37,596 nucleotides of DNA from Isosphaera sp. (GTDB lineage Bacteria > Planctomycetota > Planctomycetia > Gemmatales > Gemmataceae): NCBI GenBank assembly GCA_013822345.1, contig PNKH01000079.1, forward strand, positions 1 through 37,596. Direction: 5' to 3'. The stretch's first letter is position 1. The number at the start of each line of letters is the position of its first letter. A program made the position numbers and the translations under genes. The notes under the pieces are model-generated. The model was not told the origin of the DNA, made no database searches, and worked only from the letters and a program-made list of their open reading frames with translations. Positions 7,475-15,958 of this stretch are shown here, in pieces.

Positions 7475-8566
7475 GTGGCCGACAAGCCGGATACGGAGAA
7501 GGGGTGGCTCCTCCGCGCCCTGCTCGGGTTCCTCGGCACCACCACCGGGCTGGTCGTGGTGTGCGTGGTCCTGGACCTCGCCGGGGTGGTGAAGTGGAAG
7601 GACCTGGTCGACCTCCGCCACGGGCGCGAGCAGACGGCCGGGGCCGACAAGGTCCGGCCCGCGCCCCCGGGCCCGGCCCCGCAGGTCGGCCCGCGGCCCG
7701 GCGGCGACCCGCCGACCCCCGCCGTCCCGCCGAACGCCCCGCCGCGGGTCACGCCCCGGCCCGACGCGGTCACCTTCGGCCCCGGCGAGCGGACCCGGCA
7801 GGTCGAACTCGTGGTCGCGGACGAGGACCCGGCCGGGGTGAAGGTCACCGCCGGCGTCCCGGCACCGGGCCTGGTCCCGGCCGGCGGGGCGTCCGTCACA
7901 GGGACCGGGCCGACCCGGTTCCTGACCGTGACGGTCGACCCCGACCGGTGGGGGGCCGCGTCCGTCCGGGTGGCCGCGACCGACCGGGCGGGGCTGTCCG
8001 CCGAGGCGACGGTCCGGGTGGCGGTCCCGCCGCCGGCCCTGGAGATCGGGCCGATCCCGGACATCTCGGTCGGGTTCGGGGAGCCGATCGGGGCGGTCCG
8101 GGTGGCGGTCGAGGACGCGGCCCGGAAGCCGGCCCGGGTGACCGTCACCCCGGTCGTCGCCGGCCCGCTCCTCCCGGCCGGGACGTGGGCGTTCGACCCG
8201 GACGGGCGGACGCTCACCCTGACCCCGGAGCCCGGGGCGAGCGGGACCGCGACGGTCACCCTCGTCGCCCAGGCCGACGACGGGCGGGAGGCCCGGCGGT
8301 CGTTCGCCGTGACGGTCGCCCCCAAGCCCCCGCCCCAGCTCCGGGTCGGCGGCCGGGCGACGCTGGTCGTCGCCCTCCCGGAGGGGGCCCTGGACGCGGA
8401 CCCGAAGGGGCTGAACAAGGTGCTCGGGTCGCCCGCCCTGGACCGGGGCGCGGCGGTGACCGTCCGGGAGCTGCAGGGGAAGCGGTGCCGGGTCGAGTGG
8501 GCCGCCGGCGGCGCCACCCACATCGGGTGGGTGGACGCGGCCGTCCTCGCCGCCGGAGAGTCGTAA
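7475..8566 (+). CDS. Membrane-anchored Ig/cadherin-like repeat protein
   Basis: This 363-residue protein starts at GTG, with GGGAGG just upstream. Seen: a short charged N-terminus, one membrane segment at about residues 12-38 (ALLGFLGTTTGLVVVCVVLD), a proline-rich linker at about 55-90, then at least two beta-rich repeats of about 90 residues. The second contains IPDISVGFGEPIGAVRVAVE and TWAFDPDGRTLTLTP, typical of cadherin/Ig-like folds. The C-terminal part (LQGKRCRVEWAAGGATHIGW) looks like a small SH3-like domain. The orientation with most of the protein outside the cytoplasm is inferred. It lies 22 nt before a small secreted protein gene, probably an operon. Function is unknown; a structural or surface role is likely. 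Confidence 0.82.
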   Translation: MADKPDTEKGWLLRALLGFLGTTTGLVVVCVVLDLAGVVKWKDLVDLRHGREQTAGADKVRPAPPGPAPQVGPRPGGDPPTPAVPPNAPPRVTPRPDAVTFGPGERTRQVELVVADEDPAGVKVTAGVPAPGLVPAGGASVTGTGPTRFLTVTVDPDRWGAASVRVAATDRAGLSAEATVRVAVPPPALEIGPIPDISVGFGEPIGAVRVAVEDAARKPARVTVTPVVAGPLLPAGTWAFDPDGRTLTLTPEPGASGTATVTLVAQADDGREARRSFAVTVAPKPPPQLRVGGRATLVVALPEGALDADPKGLNKVLGSPALDRGAAVTVRELQGKRCRVEWAAGGATHIGWVDAAVLAAGES

Positions 8567-8588
8567 CAACCGTTCCGGAGAGAGTGTC

Positions 8589-9113
8589 ATGCGAACGTAC
8601 CTGACCGCGGCGGCCGCCCTGTGGCTCGCCGCCCCGGCCGCCGCCCAGGCCCCCAAGCTCGGGGTCCAGACCCAGGTCGAGTTCGCCGACAAGACCCCCA
8701 AGGGCGGGACGCTCGGCTGGCGCATGTTCGTGTTCGAGTACCCGATCGGGCAGGGCGACCGCTTCCGGGTCGAGGCCGAGCCGGTGGGCGGGGCCGAGAT
8801 GATGCTGTACGCGGCGGTCGAGAAGGAGACCGGCGACGGGTTCGAGCAGGTCGGGAACGCGGACTTGGCCGGCAAGGTCGACTACACCAACCCCAAGGGG
8901 CTGCCCGGGAAGCGGGCCCGGGTCGTCCTGTACTCCGCGGACGTGGGCAAGGTCAACGTCCGCGTCACCAAAGTCGGGGTCGAGCCGGCCGACGACCCGA
9001 GGGACGCGACGATCAAGAAGTTGGAGGGCGAGAACGCGGCCCTCCGGAAGGAACTGGCGGACGTGAAGGCCCAACTGGCCGACATCAAGAGGCTGCTCGA
9101 GAAGAAGAAGTAG
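8589..9113 (+). CDS. Small secreted protein with C-terminal coiled coil
   Basis: This 174-residue protein has a clear signal peptide (MRTYLTAAAALWLAAPAAAQ) and a GGAGAGA ribosome site about 5 nt before its ATG. The middle (about 25-130) is predicted beta-rich and unassigned. The last 38 residues (from DATIKKLEGENAAL onward) form regular heptads rich in Glu, Lys and Leu, ending LLEKKK, so a short coiled coil for oligomerisation is likely. It follows the membrane Ig-like protein by 22 nt on the same strand and faces a convergent cytochrome/WD40 gene, with a hairpin between the two stops. I do not recognise the family. Confidence 0.82.
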   Translation: MRTYLTAAAALWLAAPAAAQAPKLGVQTQVEFADKTPKGGTLGWRMFVFEYPIGQGDRFRVEAEPVGGAEMMLYAAVEKETGDGFEQVGNADLAGKVDYTNPKGLPGKRARVVLYSADVGKVNVRVTKVGVEPADDPRDATIKKLEGENAALRKELADVKAQLADIKRLLEKKK

Positions 9114-9139
9114 CCCCGAGCGCGGCGCTGCCCGGCGGG

Positions 9140-9172
9140 GTGGAGGGACGCCTCCGGGAGGCGTCGCTCCAC
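9140..9172. terminator. Hairpin between convergent genes
   Basis: Arms 9140-9155 and 9157-9172 pair over 16 bases with one mismatch, in practice with a small loop at CCGGG. It sits between the stop at 9113 and the opposing stop at 9181. It could serve both genes, but neither side carries a T-tract, so terminator function is inferred from position. Confidence 0.5.
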
Positions 9173-9180
9173 GGGGCGGG

Positions 9181-10683
9181 TCACTTCTTCTTCGGCTCCG
9201 TCTTCGGCTCGTCCTTCTTCGGCTCCGCGTCCGGCGGCAGCGCGGCCTTCACCAGAGCCCCGCTCGTCCCGTTGTACACCCGCAGCACCCCGTCCTCGCA
9301 CCCGCTCGCCACCACCGCCCCGTCCGGGCTCGCCGACACCGCGTACACGAAGTCCGGCGCCCCGGGGAACTGCCGCACGTTCCCGCCGTTGTCCGCGTTC
9401 CACATCCGCACCGTCGCGTCCCCGCTCGCGGTCAGGAACTGCGGCGTCTTCCCCACGAAGAACAGGTTCGTCACCTGCTTCTGGTGGCCCTGCATGTCCC
9501 GCAGCTTCTCCCCCTTCTCGTAGTCCCACACCTTCACGAAGTTGTCCGCCCCGCACGACGCGATCTTCTTCCCGTCCGGCGTCCAACCGACTCCCATCAC
9601 GTGGTGCGTGTGCCCCTCGAAGCTCTTCACGAACTTCGCCGCCTTCCCCGCCTCCGCCGACAGCTCCCACACCTTCACGAACTTGTCCGCCCCGCACGTC
9701 GCCAGCAGCTTCCCGTCCGGGCTGAACGCCAGGCCGAACACCGTGTCCGAGTGCCCGCTCTTCACCTCCGAGAACGGCTTCCCGTCGGCGGTGAAGACCC
9801 GCACCTCCCCGTCCTCCGTCGGCGCCCCGCCGCCGGTCCCGAGGTACTTCCCGTCGGCCGAGTACGCGACCGCCGTCACCTTGTCCGCGAACCCGCCGAC
9901 CCGGGCCCTCGGCTCGCCCTTCTCGAAGTCCCACAGGGTCAGCTCCTGGAAGCTCCCGGAGGCGAGCGTCTTGCCGTCCGGGCTGAACGCCAGCGACTCG
10001 ACCAGCGACACGTGGGCCGCCTTCGCCGCCTTCCCGTCCGGCGTCTTCAGCTGCGGGTCGAGCAGGGTCCGGGCGAACACCCAGTCCTTCTTCTCCGGGC
10101 CGCCCTTCTTGTCCGCCGGCTCCGTCTTCGCCTCGAACACGTGGATCTGGTTGCCGCGGCTCGCCGCCACCGTCTTCCCGTCCGGGGCGACGGCCACCGC
10201 CCGCACCGGCTTGACCAGCGCCGGCGGGAGGTTGACGACGACCTTCTCCTTCACCCGCACGGTGGTCGGGGCCTTCGCCCCCTCGTCGATCCACAGCTTG
10301 ACCAGGCTCAGCTCCCGCGACGTGAGCGGCTCCTCGGTCTTCGGCGGCATCATCGGCTTCACCTGCCGGGCGCACGACAGGAACAGGAAGCTGTCGCCCG
10401 ACTTCCCCGGGACGACCACCTTCGCCCCGCGCTTCGCCCCGCCCTTCATCACCTTCTCGTAGGTCGACATGTCGTACTTGCCGTTGTCCGCGGCCACGTT
10501 CCCGGTGTGGCAGACGAAGCACTTCTTCTCGAAGATCGGGGCGATGTCGGCCCCGTACTCGACCGGGGCCGACCGCTTCAGGTCGACCGTCGGGATCGGC
10601 GGGAACTCGTCCTTCTTCGGCTCCTGGGCGGTCAGGGCGTGGGCCGCGAGGGCGGCCGCGGCGAGTGCGATGAACCGGGGCAT
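9181..10683 (-). CDS. Secreted cytochrome c / WD40 beta-propeller protein
   Basis: This 500-residue protein has a signal peptide (ending near LAAHALTAQ), then a planctomycete-type cytochrome domain with the haem site CFVCH at 55-59 and a likely distal Met in VKPMMPPKTEEPL, then about seven WD40 repeats. The repeats are marked by SPDGKTLASGSFQELTLWD, SPDGKLLATCGADKFVKVW, TPDGKKIASCGADNFVKVWD, FLTASGDATVRMW and SPDGAVVASGCEDGVLRVY. Seven repeats would close a propeller. The tail is charged (DEPKTEPKKK). It lies 97 nt downstream of the PPC-domain gene on the same strand, with a 62-bp palindrome between, so the two are probably co-expressed. A surface redox or binding role is inferred; no substrate can be named. 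Confidence 0.92.
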   Translation of the reverse strand: MPRFIALAAAALAAHALTAQEPKKDEFPPIPTVDLKRSAPVEYGADIAPIFEKKCFVCHTGNVAADNGKYDMSTYEKVMKGGAKRGAKVVVPGKSGDSFLFLSCARQVKPMMPPKTEEPLTSRELSLVKLWIDEGAKAPTTVRVKEKVVVNLPPALVKPVRAVAVAPDGKTVAASRGNQIHVFEAKTEPADKKGGPEKKDWVFARTLLDPQLKTPDGKAAKAAHVSLVESLAFSPDGKTLASGSFQELTLWDFEKGEPRARVGGFADKVTAVAYSADGKYLGTGGGAPTEDGEVRVFTADGKPFSEVKSGHSDTVFGLAFSPDGKLLATCGADKFVKVWELSAEAGKAAKFVKSFEGHTHHVMGVGWTPDGKKIASCGADNFVKVWDYEKGEKLRDMQGHQKQVTNLFFVGKTPQFLTASGDATVRMWNADNGGNVRQFPGAPDFVYAVSASPDGAVVASGCEDGVLRVYNGTSGALVKAALPPDAEPKKDEPKTEPKKK

Positions 10684-10710
10684 GGGGATGTCTCGGGTGT
10701 ATTGGTGGTC

Positions 10711-10772
10711 GGCGAACCGCGACCGTCAGGGAGCGGGTGACGTCACCCGCTCCCTGACGGTCGCGGTTCGCC
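10711..10772. repeat. Family B perfect 62-bp palindrome, no loop
   Basis: Two 31-base arms meet at 10741/10742 in the centre TGACGTCA with no mismatch. On the minus strand the element begins 8 nt after the stop of the PPC gene and ends 27 nt before the next start. It matches the palindrome at 26872-26933 except at three arm positions, each with the complementary change in the other arm. No T-tract follows. Confidence 0.93.
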
Positions 10773-10780
10773 CGGGTCGG

Positions 10781-13450
10781 TCACTTCGCCACGGTGAAGG
10801 TCACCTTGGCCTCGTGGGTCACGGGGTGCTTGTCGGCGTACTTCGCGGTCAGGGTCACGGTCGCGTTCGTCACCGCCCCGGGCTTGGCGTCGTCGGCCAC
10901 CTTCACCAGCAGCTTCGCCTCGTCCTTGCCCGCCGGGATCGTCACCTCCTCGGCGGTCACCCCGGTGACGCCCATCGGCGGGGCGAACTTCACCTTGAAC
11001 TCCCCGGCGAAGTCGTACTGCCGCTCGACCTTCACCACCACCTCGGCGGTCGCCCCGAGCTTCGCCGTGTTGTTCGGCATCGGGCTCACGGTGACCTTGG
11101 CGACGGCGGACGGGACGACGAAGAACGCGACCGGGTCGGCGAACGCCTCGGCCGGGACGTTCCCGCCCTTGGCCATCGCCCCGCCGCCGGCCGGCCGGGC
11201 GTACGGCACCTGGGCGACGCCCTTGACCGTGACCGCGTACGGCCCCGGGGCGGCGGTCGCCTTCACGTCGAAGTTCACCACCGCCTCCGGCTTGTCCTTG
11301 GTCGGCTGGGCCGGGATCTGGACCGTGACCGGGCTGTTCTGCTGGTTCTGGGCGAGCGGCTCGGCCGTGAGGACGACGGCCTGCTTGTCCCCGACCGCCC
11401 ACGCCACCTTCACCGGGACGCTGAACTTGTCGCCCTGCTTGACGACCAGCGGGGCCGGCAGCTTCTCGTCCTTCATGTTCACCTTCACCACCGCGCTCGC
11501 GGTGTCCGCGGCGAGGGTGTAGATCGCCTTCTCGCCGCGGACCGCGAGGACGAACCCGTGGTCCAACCGGGCGACCACCGGGGCGGCGTTCTGCTGGGTG
11601 AGGAGGCCCCAGGTGACCGACGCCGACCTGACTTCTCGGGCCAGCGGCTTCCCGTCCGACCCGGTCCCGACCGCCTTCAGGGTGAACGGCCCGACCGCCG
11701 GCGCCGCCCCGCCGGCGGCGGTCAGCACCAGCACGCCCCACCGCGCCCCCGACCCGATCGTCAGCGGCTTCGCGGTCACCCCGGCCGGCAGCCCCTCGGC
11801 GGTGACCGCCACCGGGCCGGCGAACCCGTCGACCCGGTGGACGTACACGTCGTAGGCGAGGGTGCCGCCCTGCCACGCCGTCGCCCCGGTCTGGAAGTGC
11901 CGGCAGTACGGCATGGCGACCGCCCGGAAGTCCGGCCGGGGCGGGGCGACCCGGAGCCGGTACGCGGTCCGCGGCCCGCTCACCACGTTCGCCTCCCGGC
12001 ACCCGACCAGTACCAGGTACTGGCCGTCCTCCGGGGCGGTGAACCGGTACGGGGCGGGGTCGGCGGACCGGCTGTAGAACCCGAACGGGTGCAGACTGTC
12101 GTTGTCGTCGTCCTGTTCGCCGGACAGGTCGCGCTTCGGGTCCTTGCCGTCGCGGACCGAGACGAAGAAGTCGGCCGGGGTGCCGCCGCGCTCGGCGGTC
12201 AGCTCGACGACGAACACCTCGCCCTTCTTGGCGGTGAACCGGTACCAGTCGGTGTCGCCGCGGCGGGCGAGGAACCCGGCCACCTCGCACGGGGCGGGGA
12301 TGTCTTCGGGGGCGGCCGCGGTCGTCCCGCCGGCGTTCTTCTTCACCACCGGCTTGGCCCGGGCGAAGTAGATCGGCACCGGGTTCGACACCCCGCCGGG
12401 GCCCTTCAGCGTGAACTCGAACCCGTCCTGCAGCCCGGTGACCGGGTCGGCCCGGTGCCGGAGGGCCAGGCGGGTGGCGGCGGCCGCGTCTGCCGGCGGG
12501 GTGACGGTGACGGCCAGCTTCTCCAGCGGGAAGCCGTCGACCGTGAACCCGTCGGCGGGTTGGCCGCCGGGGAGGTTCCGGCCGTACAGCGTGACCGGGG
12601 TCGGCTTCCCCGGCTCGACCGCCGGCGGGAACACGGCGTCGATCCACGGGGCGGCGGAGACGGTGAGCCGGTAGACGTAGTCCGGGCCGCCGCCGAGGTA
12701 CGCGAACTGGAACAGCCGGACGAGGTAGTCGCCGTCGGCCGGGAGGGTCACGTCGGCGACCGCGTCGGCGTCGCGGTAGTTGCGGTTGACCGCCAGCTTC
12801 CGCCCGGCGGCGTCGAACACCTCGACCATCGGGGTGGCCCGGCTGTCGACCGAGGTGGCTTGGCACGACACCACGACGCGCTGCCCCTTCTTTCCGGCGA
12901 ACACCGTGTAATCCACGTCGGTCGAGGTGGCGAGGACGCCGTTGACGGTGGTGCCGACCGCGACCCGCTGGGCTTCGGGCACGTCGTTGTTCGGCTCCCG
13001 CTCGGACACCTCGTCCCGGTTCCCGACGACGAACGCCCGCGGGTTGCTGACCCCGAACTTGCCGACGAACCGGACGTCGTAGGTGCCGGGCGGCACGTCG
13101 GCGGCGACGGCGACCTTGAAGGTGTGCGGGCCGGTCGGGTTCGCCTTCGGCGGGGGGGCGTCCTTCTTCTTCGGGTCGGGCTCCGGCAGCTTCGGGGCGG
13201 CGAACGTGGCGGTGATGCCGGGGTGCGAGAAGACGAGCTTCTCCGGCTCGTCGAGGTCGGTCCCGGTGACCGACACCTGGGTGTCGCCGCCGAAGGTGAA
13301 CCCGAGGGCGCGGACGGTCTCGGCCGGGCCGGCCTTGGCCCCGGGCGGGAAGACGAACGTGACGCGCGGGTTCGGCAGCCCGGGCGGGGGCTGTGCGGCG
13401 GCGGTGCCGCAGGCCGCGAGCACGAGAAGACCGAGCACGGGCCGGCACAT
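10781..13450 (-). CDS. Large secreted PPC-domain protein (possible lipoprotein)
   Basis: This 889-residue exported protein starts MCRPVLGLLVLAACGTAAAQ, which reads either as a signal peptide cleaved after AAAQ or as a lipoprotein signal with lipobox LAAC. I start here because residues encoded further upstream are arginine-rich and non-hydrophobic. Seen: a VGNRDEVSEREPNNDVPEAQ segment and a following DVDYTVFAGKKGQRV block, the hallmark of bacterial pre-peptidase C-terminal (PPC) domains. A second copy (REGDTDWYRFTAKKGEV-like, beginning GFLARRGDTDWYRF) follows, then several beta-rich Ig-like modules. No protease catalytic domain is visible. Such proteins are abundant in planctomycetes next to DUF1549 and WD40 genes. 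It is first of a two-gene minus-strand set with the cytochrome/WD40 gene, behind a promoter-like site at 13543-13571. Confidence 0.88.
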   Translation of the reverse strand: MCRPVLGLLVLAACGTAAAQPPPGLPNPRVTFVFPPGAKAGPAETVRALGFTFGGDTQVSVTGTDLDEPEKLVFSHPGITATFAAPKLPEPDPKKKDAPPPKANPTGPHTFKVAVAADVPPGTYDVRFVGKFGVSNPRAFVVGNRDEVSEREPNNDVPEAQRVAVGTTVNGVLATSTDVDYTVFAGKKGQRVVVSCQATSVDSRATPMVEVFDAAGRKLAVNRNYRDADAVADVTLPADGDYLVRLFQFAYLGGGPDYVYRLTVSAAPWIDAVFPPAVEPGKPTPVTLYGRNLPGGQPADGFTVDGFPLEKLAVTVTPPADAAAATRLALRHRADPVTGLQDGFEFTLKGPGGVSNPVPIYFARAKPVVKKNAGGTTAAAPEDIPAPCEVAGFLARRGDTDWYRFTAKKGEVFVVELTAERGGTPADFFVSVRDGKDPKRDLSGEQDDDNDSLHPFGFYSRSADPAPYRFTAPEDGQYLVLVGCREANVVSGPRTAYRLRVAPPRPDFRAVAMPYCRHFQTGATAWQGGTLAYDVYVHRVDGFAGPVAVTAEGLPAGVTAKPLTIGSGARWGVLVLTAAGGAAPAVGPFTLKAVGTGSDGKPLAREVRSASVTWGLLTQQNAAPVVARLDHGFVLAVRGEKAIYTLAADTASAVVKVNMKDEKLPAPLVVKQGDKFSVPVKVAWAVGDKQAVVLTAEPLAQNQQNSPVTVQIPAQPTKDKPEAVVNFDVKATAAPGPYAVTVKGVAQVPYARPAGGGAMAKGGNVPAEAFADPVAFFVVPSAVAKVTVSPMPNNTAKLGATAEVVVKVERQYDFAGEFKVKFAPPMGVTGVTAEEVTIPAGKDEAKLLVKVADDAKPGAVTNATVTLTAKYADKHPVTHEAKVTFTVAK

Positions 13451-13542
13451 GGGGAGGTCTCCAGGCGAGCGAGGGGCGTCAGCCCCCTGAGCGGTTCGGC
13501 GGGAGTGAGGACGCACGGAGTGCGGGCAGGCGGGTAGGTGAA

Positions 13543-13571
13543 ATGGTAATGCGGCGGTGGGGGGCGGTCAA
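13543..13571 (-). promoter_or_regulatory. Candidate promoter of the PPC-protein gene
   Basis: Minus strand TTGACC (13571-13566), 17-nt spacer, TACCAT (13548-13543), then TTC and CCCGCCTGC at 13534-13526. The element order matches the sites at 3372-3400 and 30208-30238. The leader would be about 85 nt. Confidence 0.5.
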
Positions 13572-13638
13572 GCGGGTCGTTGACGCGGACAACCGGCGGA
13601 TCCGCCGGGGGGTTGCGCACCGGCCCGGCCGTGTCCGC

Positions 13639-13783
13639 CGCCAGGGGTTCCGGCCCGCCGTCGCGGGCGGCTCCTCCACCCCTGGCTACCGTCGGTCGCC
13701 CCTCCGGGACTATAACAACCGGGTGTAGCCGCGGAGCGGCGGCCGACGGTAGCCAGGGGTGGAGCGCAGCGCAACCCCTGGCG
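13639..13783. repeat. Nested imperfect palindrome upstream of hydrolase gene (family H)
   Basis: Outer arms (CCGCCAGGGGTT and AACCCCTGGCGG) enclose inner arms of about 35 bases carrying CCACCCCTGGCTACCGTCGG and its complement, with a few mismatches. The centre is AT-richer (GACTATAACAACC) and has a -10-like TATAAC facing the hydrolase gene. The right inner arm is preceded by GTAG. It could be a mobile palindrome that now forms part of the hydrolase promoter or leader. Confidence 0.75.
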
Positions 13784-13820
13784 GCCTACCGAGACCGCCT
13801 CGACCCGAAGGAGTCTCGTC

Positions 13821-15956
13821 ATGCTCTCCCGCCGCGAACTCCTCGCCGCGTCCGCCGCTTCGGTGGTGCCGCTCGGCCTCCCGGCCCTCGCCGCCGACGA
13901 CCCCGACCCGACCCGCGTCTTCACCGGCGACCGGAAGCCGACCGACATCCGGCTCGGCCCGCCGAAGACGCTGAACGATTACTTCCCGTTCTTCGTGCCG
14001 AAGACGAAGGAGGCGTGGGAGGCCAGGCGGACGCAACTCCGCGAGCAGCTCCTCGTCGCCACCGGGCTGTGGCCGACGCCCGAGAAGACGCCGCTGAACG
14101 CCGTCGTCCACGGGAAGATCGGGCGCGACGGGTACACGATCGAGAAGGTGTTCTTCGCCAGCACGCCGGGCCACTACGTGACCGGGAATCTGTACCGGCC
14201 GGCGAACCCCGACCGTAAGGGAGGGGGTGACGCCAAGCGCCCCGGGGTGCTGTTCGCCCACGGGCACTGGGCAAACGGCCGGTTCCACGACGCCGGGGAG
14301 AAGGCGGCGGAGGCGAGCGTGAAGGCCGGAGGCGAGCCCGACCTCGACCGCGGCCGGTACTTCATGCAGGCGATCCCGGTCACGCTCGCCCGGCTCGGGT
14401 TCGTCGTCTTCCAGTACGACATGATCGGGTACGCGGACAGCACCACGATCCCGCACCGGGAGGGCTTCCGGGACGCGGCGGCGGAACTGCGGCTGCAGAG
14501 CCAGATGGGGCTGCAGACGTGGAACAGCGTCCGCGCCCTGGACTTCCTCGCCGGCCTGCCGGACGTGGACCCGAAGCGGCTCGGGATGACCGGGGCGAGC
14601 GGCGGCGGCACCCAGACGTTCATGCTCGCGGCGATTGACGACCGGTTGGCGGCGGCGTTCCCGGCGGTGATGGTGAGCACCGGGATGCAGGGCGGGTGCG
14701 TGTGCGAGAACTGTTCGCTCTTGCGGGTGAACACCGGGAACGTCGAGATCGCCGGGCTGTTCGCCCCGAAGCCGCTGGCGTTCTCCGCGGCGGACGACTG
14801 GACGAGGGAGTTCCTGACGAAGGGTTACCCGGAACTGCAGGCCCTCTACGAGCTGTACGGGGCCGGGGACCAGGTGGCGGCGAAGGCGTGGCTGGAGTAC
14901 AAGCACCAGTACAACGTCCACGCCCGCCAGTTCATGTACGCCTGGTTCCAGAAGCACCTCGCCGGCAAGGCCGTGGAGGTGAAGGAAGCCGCGTTCAAGC
15001 CGACCCCGCCGAAGGAGCTGAGCGTCTTCGACGCCGAGCACCCGCGGCCGAAGGACGAGCTGGGCGCGGAGCAGCTCCGCGAGGCGATGTCGAAAGCGAG
15101 CGACGGGCAGATCGAGAAGCTGACCCCGAAGGACGCCGCCGGCCTGAAGGAGTTCCGGCGGGTGGTCGGTACGGCGCTGCGGGCGATGCTGAACGACCGG
15201 CTGCCGGGCGAGCCCGGCGTCCGGATCCTGCCGCGGAACAACCGGGTGGAGGACTACACCGGGCTGCTGTCCCGGCACGGCCGGGACGGGACGGATGTCC
15301 CGTCGCTGTCGCTGTGGGCGAAGGGGTCGAACAACATCCCGGTGATCTGGGTCCACCCGCGCGGGAAGGCGAGCCTCGTCGCGGACGGCAAGGTGACCCC
15401 GGCCGCCAAGGCGCTCCTGGACGCCGGCTACCTGGTCTGCGCCCCGGACGTGTTGGGGGTGGGCGAACTCGCCTTCCCGAAGGCCCACCCGGTCGACAAG
15501 GGGTTCGCCGGGTTCACCTACGGGTACAACCGCTCGCTGCTCGCCAACCGGGTCCACGACGTGCTGACCGTGCTGGCCGACCGCCGGAGCATCGGCGTTC
15601 AGGGGAAAACTTGCCGCCTCGTCGGGTGGGGTGAGATGGGGGTGGTCGCCGTCCTCGCGGCGGCGCTGGCCGGCGACGCCGTGTCGAAGACGGCCGCCGA
15701 CCTGAACCAGTTCCGGTTCGAGAACCTGAAGGACGCGGCCGACCCGATGATGCTGCCGGGGGCGGTGAAGTACGGCGGGCTGCCGGCGTTCCTGGCCCTG
15801 TGCGCCCCCGGCGAGGTGCTCGCCCACAACCACAAGGGGACCGGCAGCGGGAGACTCGCCAAGGCCGCCTACGACGCCGCCGGCGCCGCCGACAAGCTCA
15901 CCCGGTCCGAGGCCAGGCTCGACGACCTGAAGGTGGTCGAGTGGCTGGTGAAGTGA
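13821..15956 (+). CDS. Tat-type secreted alpha/beta hydrolase (acetylxylan-esterase-like)
   Basis: This 711-residue protein starts MLSRRELLAASAAS, a twin-arginine-like signal, after a GAAGGAG ribosome site. Seen: an alpha/beta hydrolase core with VLFAHGHW (oxyanion region), the nucleophile elbow GASGGG with Ser260, VCENCSLL, and a GLFAPKPL segment typical of large planctomycete acetylxylan-esterase-like proteins. A second hydrolase-like half follows from about residue 500 (IPVIWVHPRGKAS, LVCAPDVLGVGEL) but lacks an evident G-x-S-x-G nucleophile (it has VGWGEMG). So the protein is probably a catalytic half fused to a degenerate half. Residues about 127-137 (ANPDRKGGGDA) are encoded by an inserted repeat arm. 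Substrate is inferred as esterified polysaccharide; uncertain. Confidence 0.87.
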   Translation: MLSRRELLAASAASVVPLGLPALAADDPDPTRVFTGDRKPTDIRLGPPKTLNDYFPFFVPKTKEAWEARRTQLREQLLVATGLWPTPEKTPLNAVVHGKIGRDGYTIEKVFFASTPGHYVTGNLYRPANPDRKGGGDAKRPGVLFAHGHWANGRFHDAGEKAAEASVKAGGEPDLDRGRYFMQAIPVTLARLGFVVFQYDMIGYADSTTIPHREGFRDAAAELRLQSQMGLQTWNSVRALDFLAGLPDVDPKRLGMTGASGGGTQTFMLAAIDDRLAAAFPAVMVSTGMQGGCVCENCSLLRVNTGNVEIAGLFAPKPLAFSAADDWTREFLTKGYPELQALYELYGAGDQVAAKAWLEYKHQYNVHARQFMYAWFQKHLAGKAVEVKEAAFKPTPPKELSVFDAEHPRPKDELGAEQLREAMSKASDGQIEKLTPKDAAGLKEFRRVVGTALRAMLNDRLPGEPGVRILPRNNRVEDYTGLLSRHGRDGTDVPSLSLWAKGSNNIPVIWVHPRGKASLVADGKVTPAAKALLDAGYLVCAPDVLGVGELAFPKAHPVDKGFAGFTYGYNRSLLANRVHDVLTVLADRRSIGVQGKTCRLVGWGEMGVVAVLAAALAGDAVSKTAADLNQFRFENLKDAADPMMLPGAVKYGGLPAFLALCAPGEVLAHNHKGTGSGRLAKAAYDAAGAADKLTRSEARLDDLKVVEWLVK
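14201..14231 (+). repeat. Family B half-element inside a coding sequence
   Basis: 31 bases match one arm of the palindrome at 26872-26933 at 30 positions (one A for G). Only one arm is present. It is read in frame in the hydrolase gene as about ten extra residues (ANPDRKGGGD) in the loop between GNLYRP and RPGVLFAHGHW. Confidence 0.8.
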
Positions 15957-15958
15957 GT

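Larger units (their letters stand above)
13451..13820. other. 370-base divergent intergenic region
   Basis: This gap separates the divergent PPC and alpha/beta-hydrolase genes. It holds the minus-strand promoter candidate at 13543-13571 and a nested imperfect palindrome at 13639-13783. A GAAGGAG ribosome site sits just before the ATG at 13821. I see no small gene in it. Confidence 0.7.

Noticed and set aside
13580-13730. Small protein gene in the divergent gap before the hydrolase
   Set aside because: Open frames exist on both strands but consist of palindrome sequence, lack a plausible ribosome site, and one arm simply mirrors the other.
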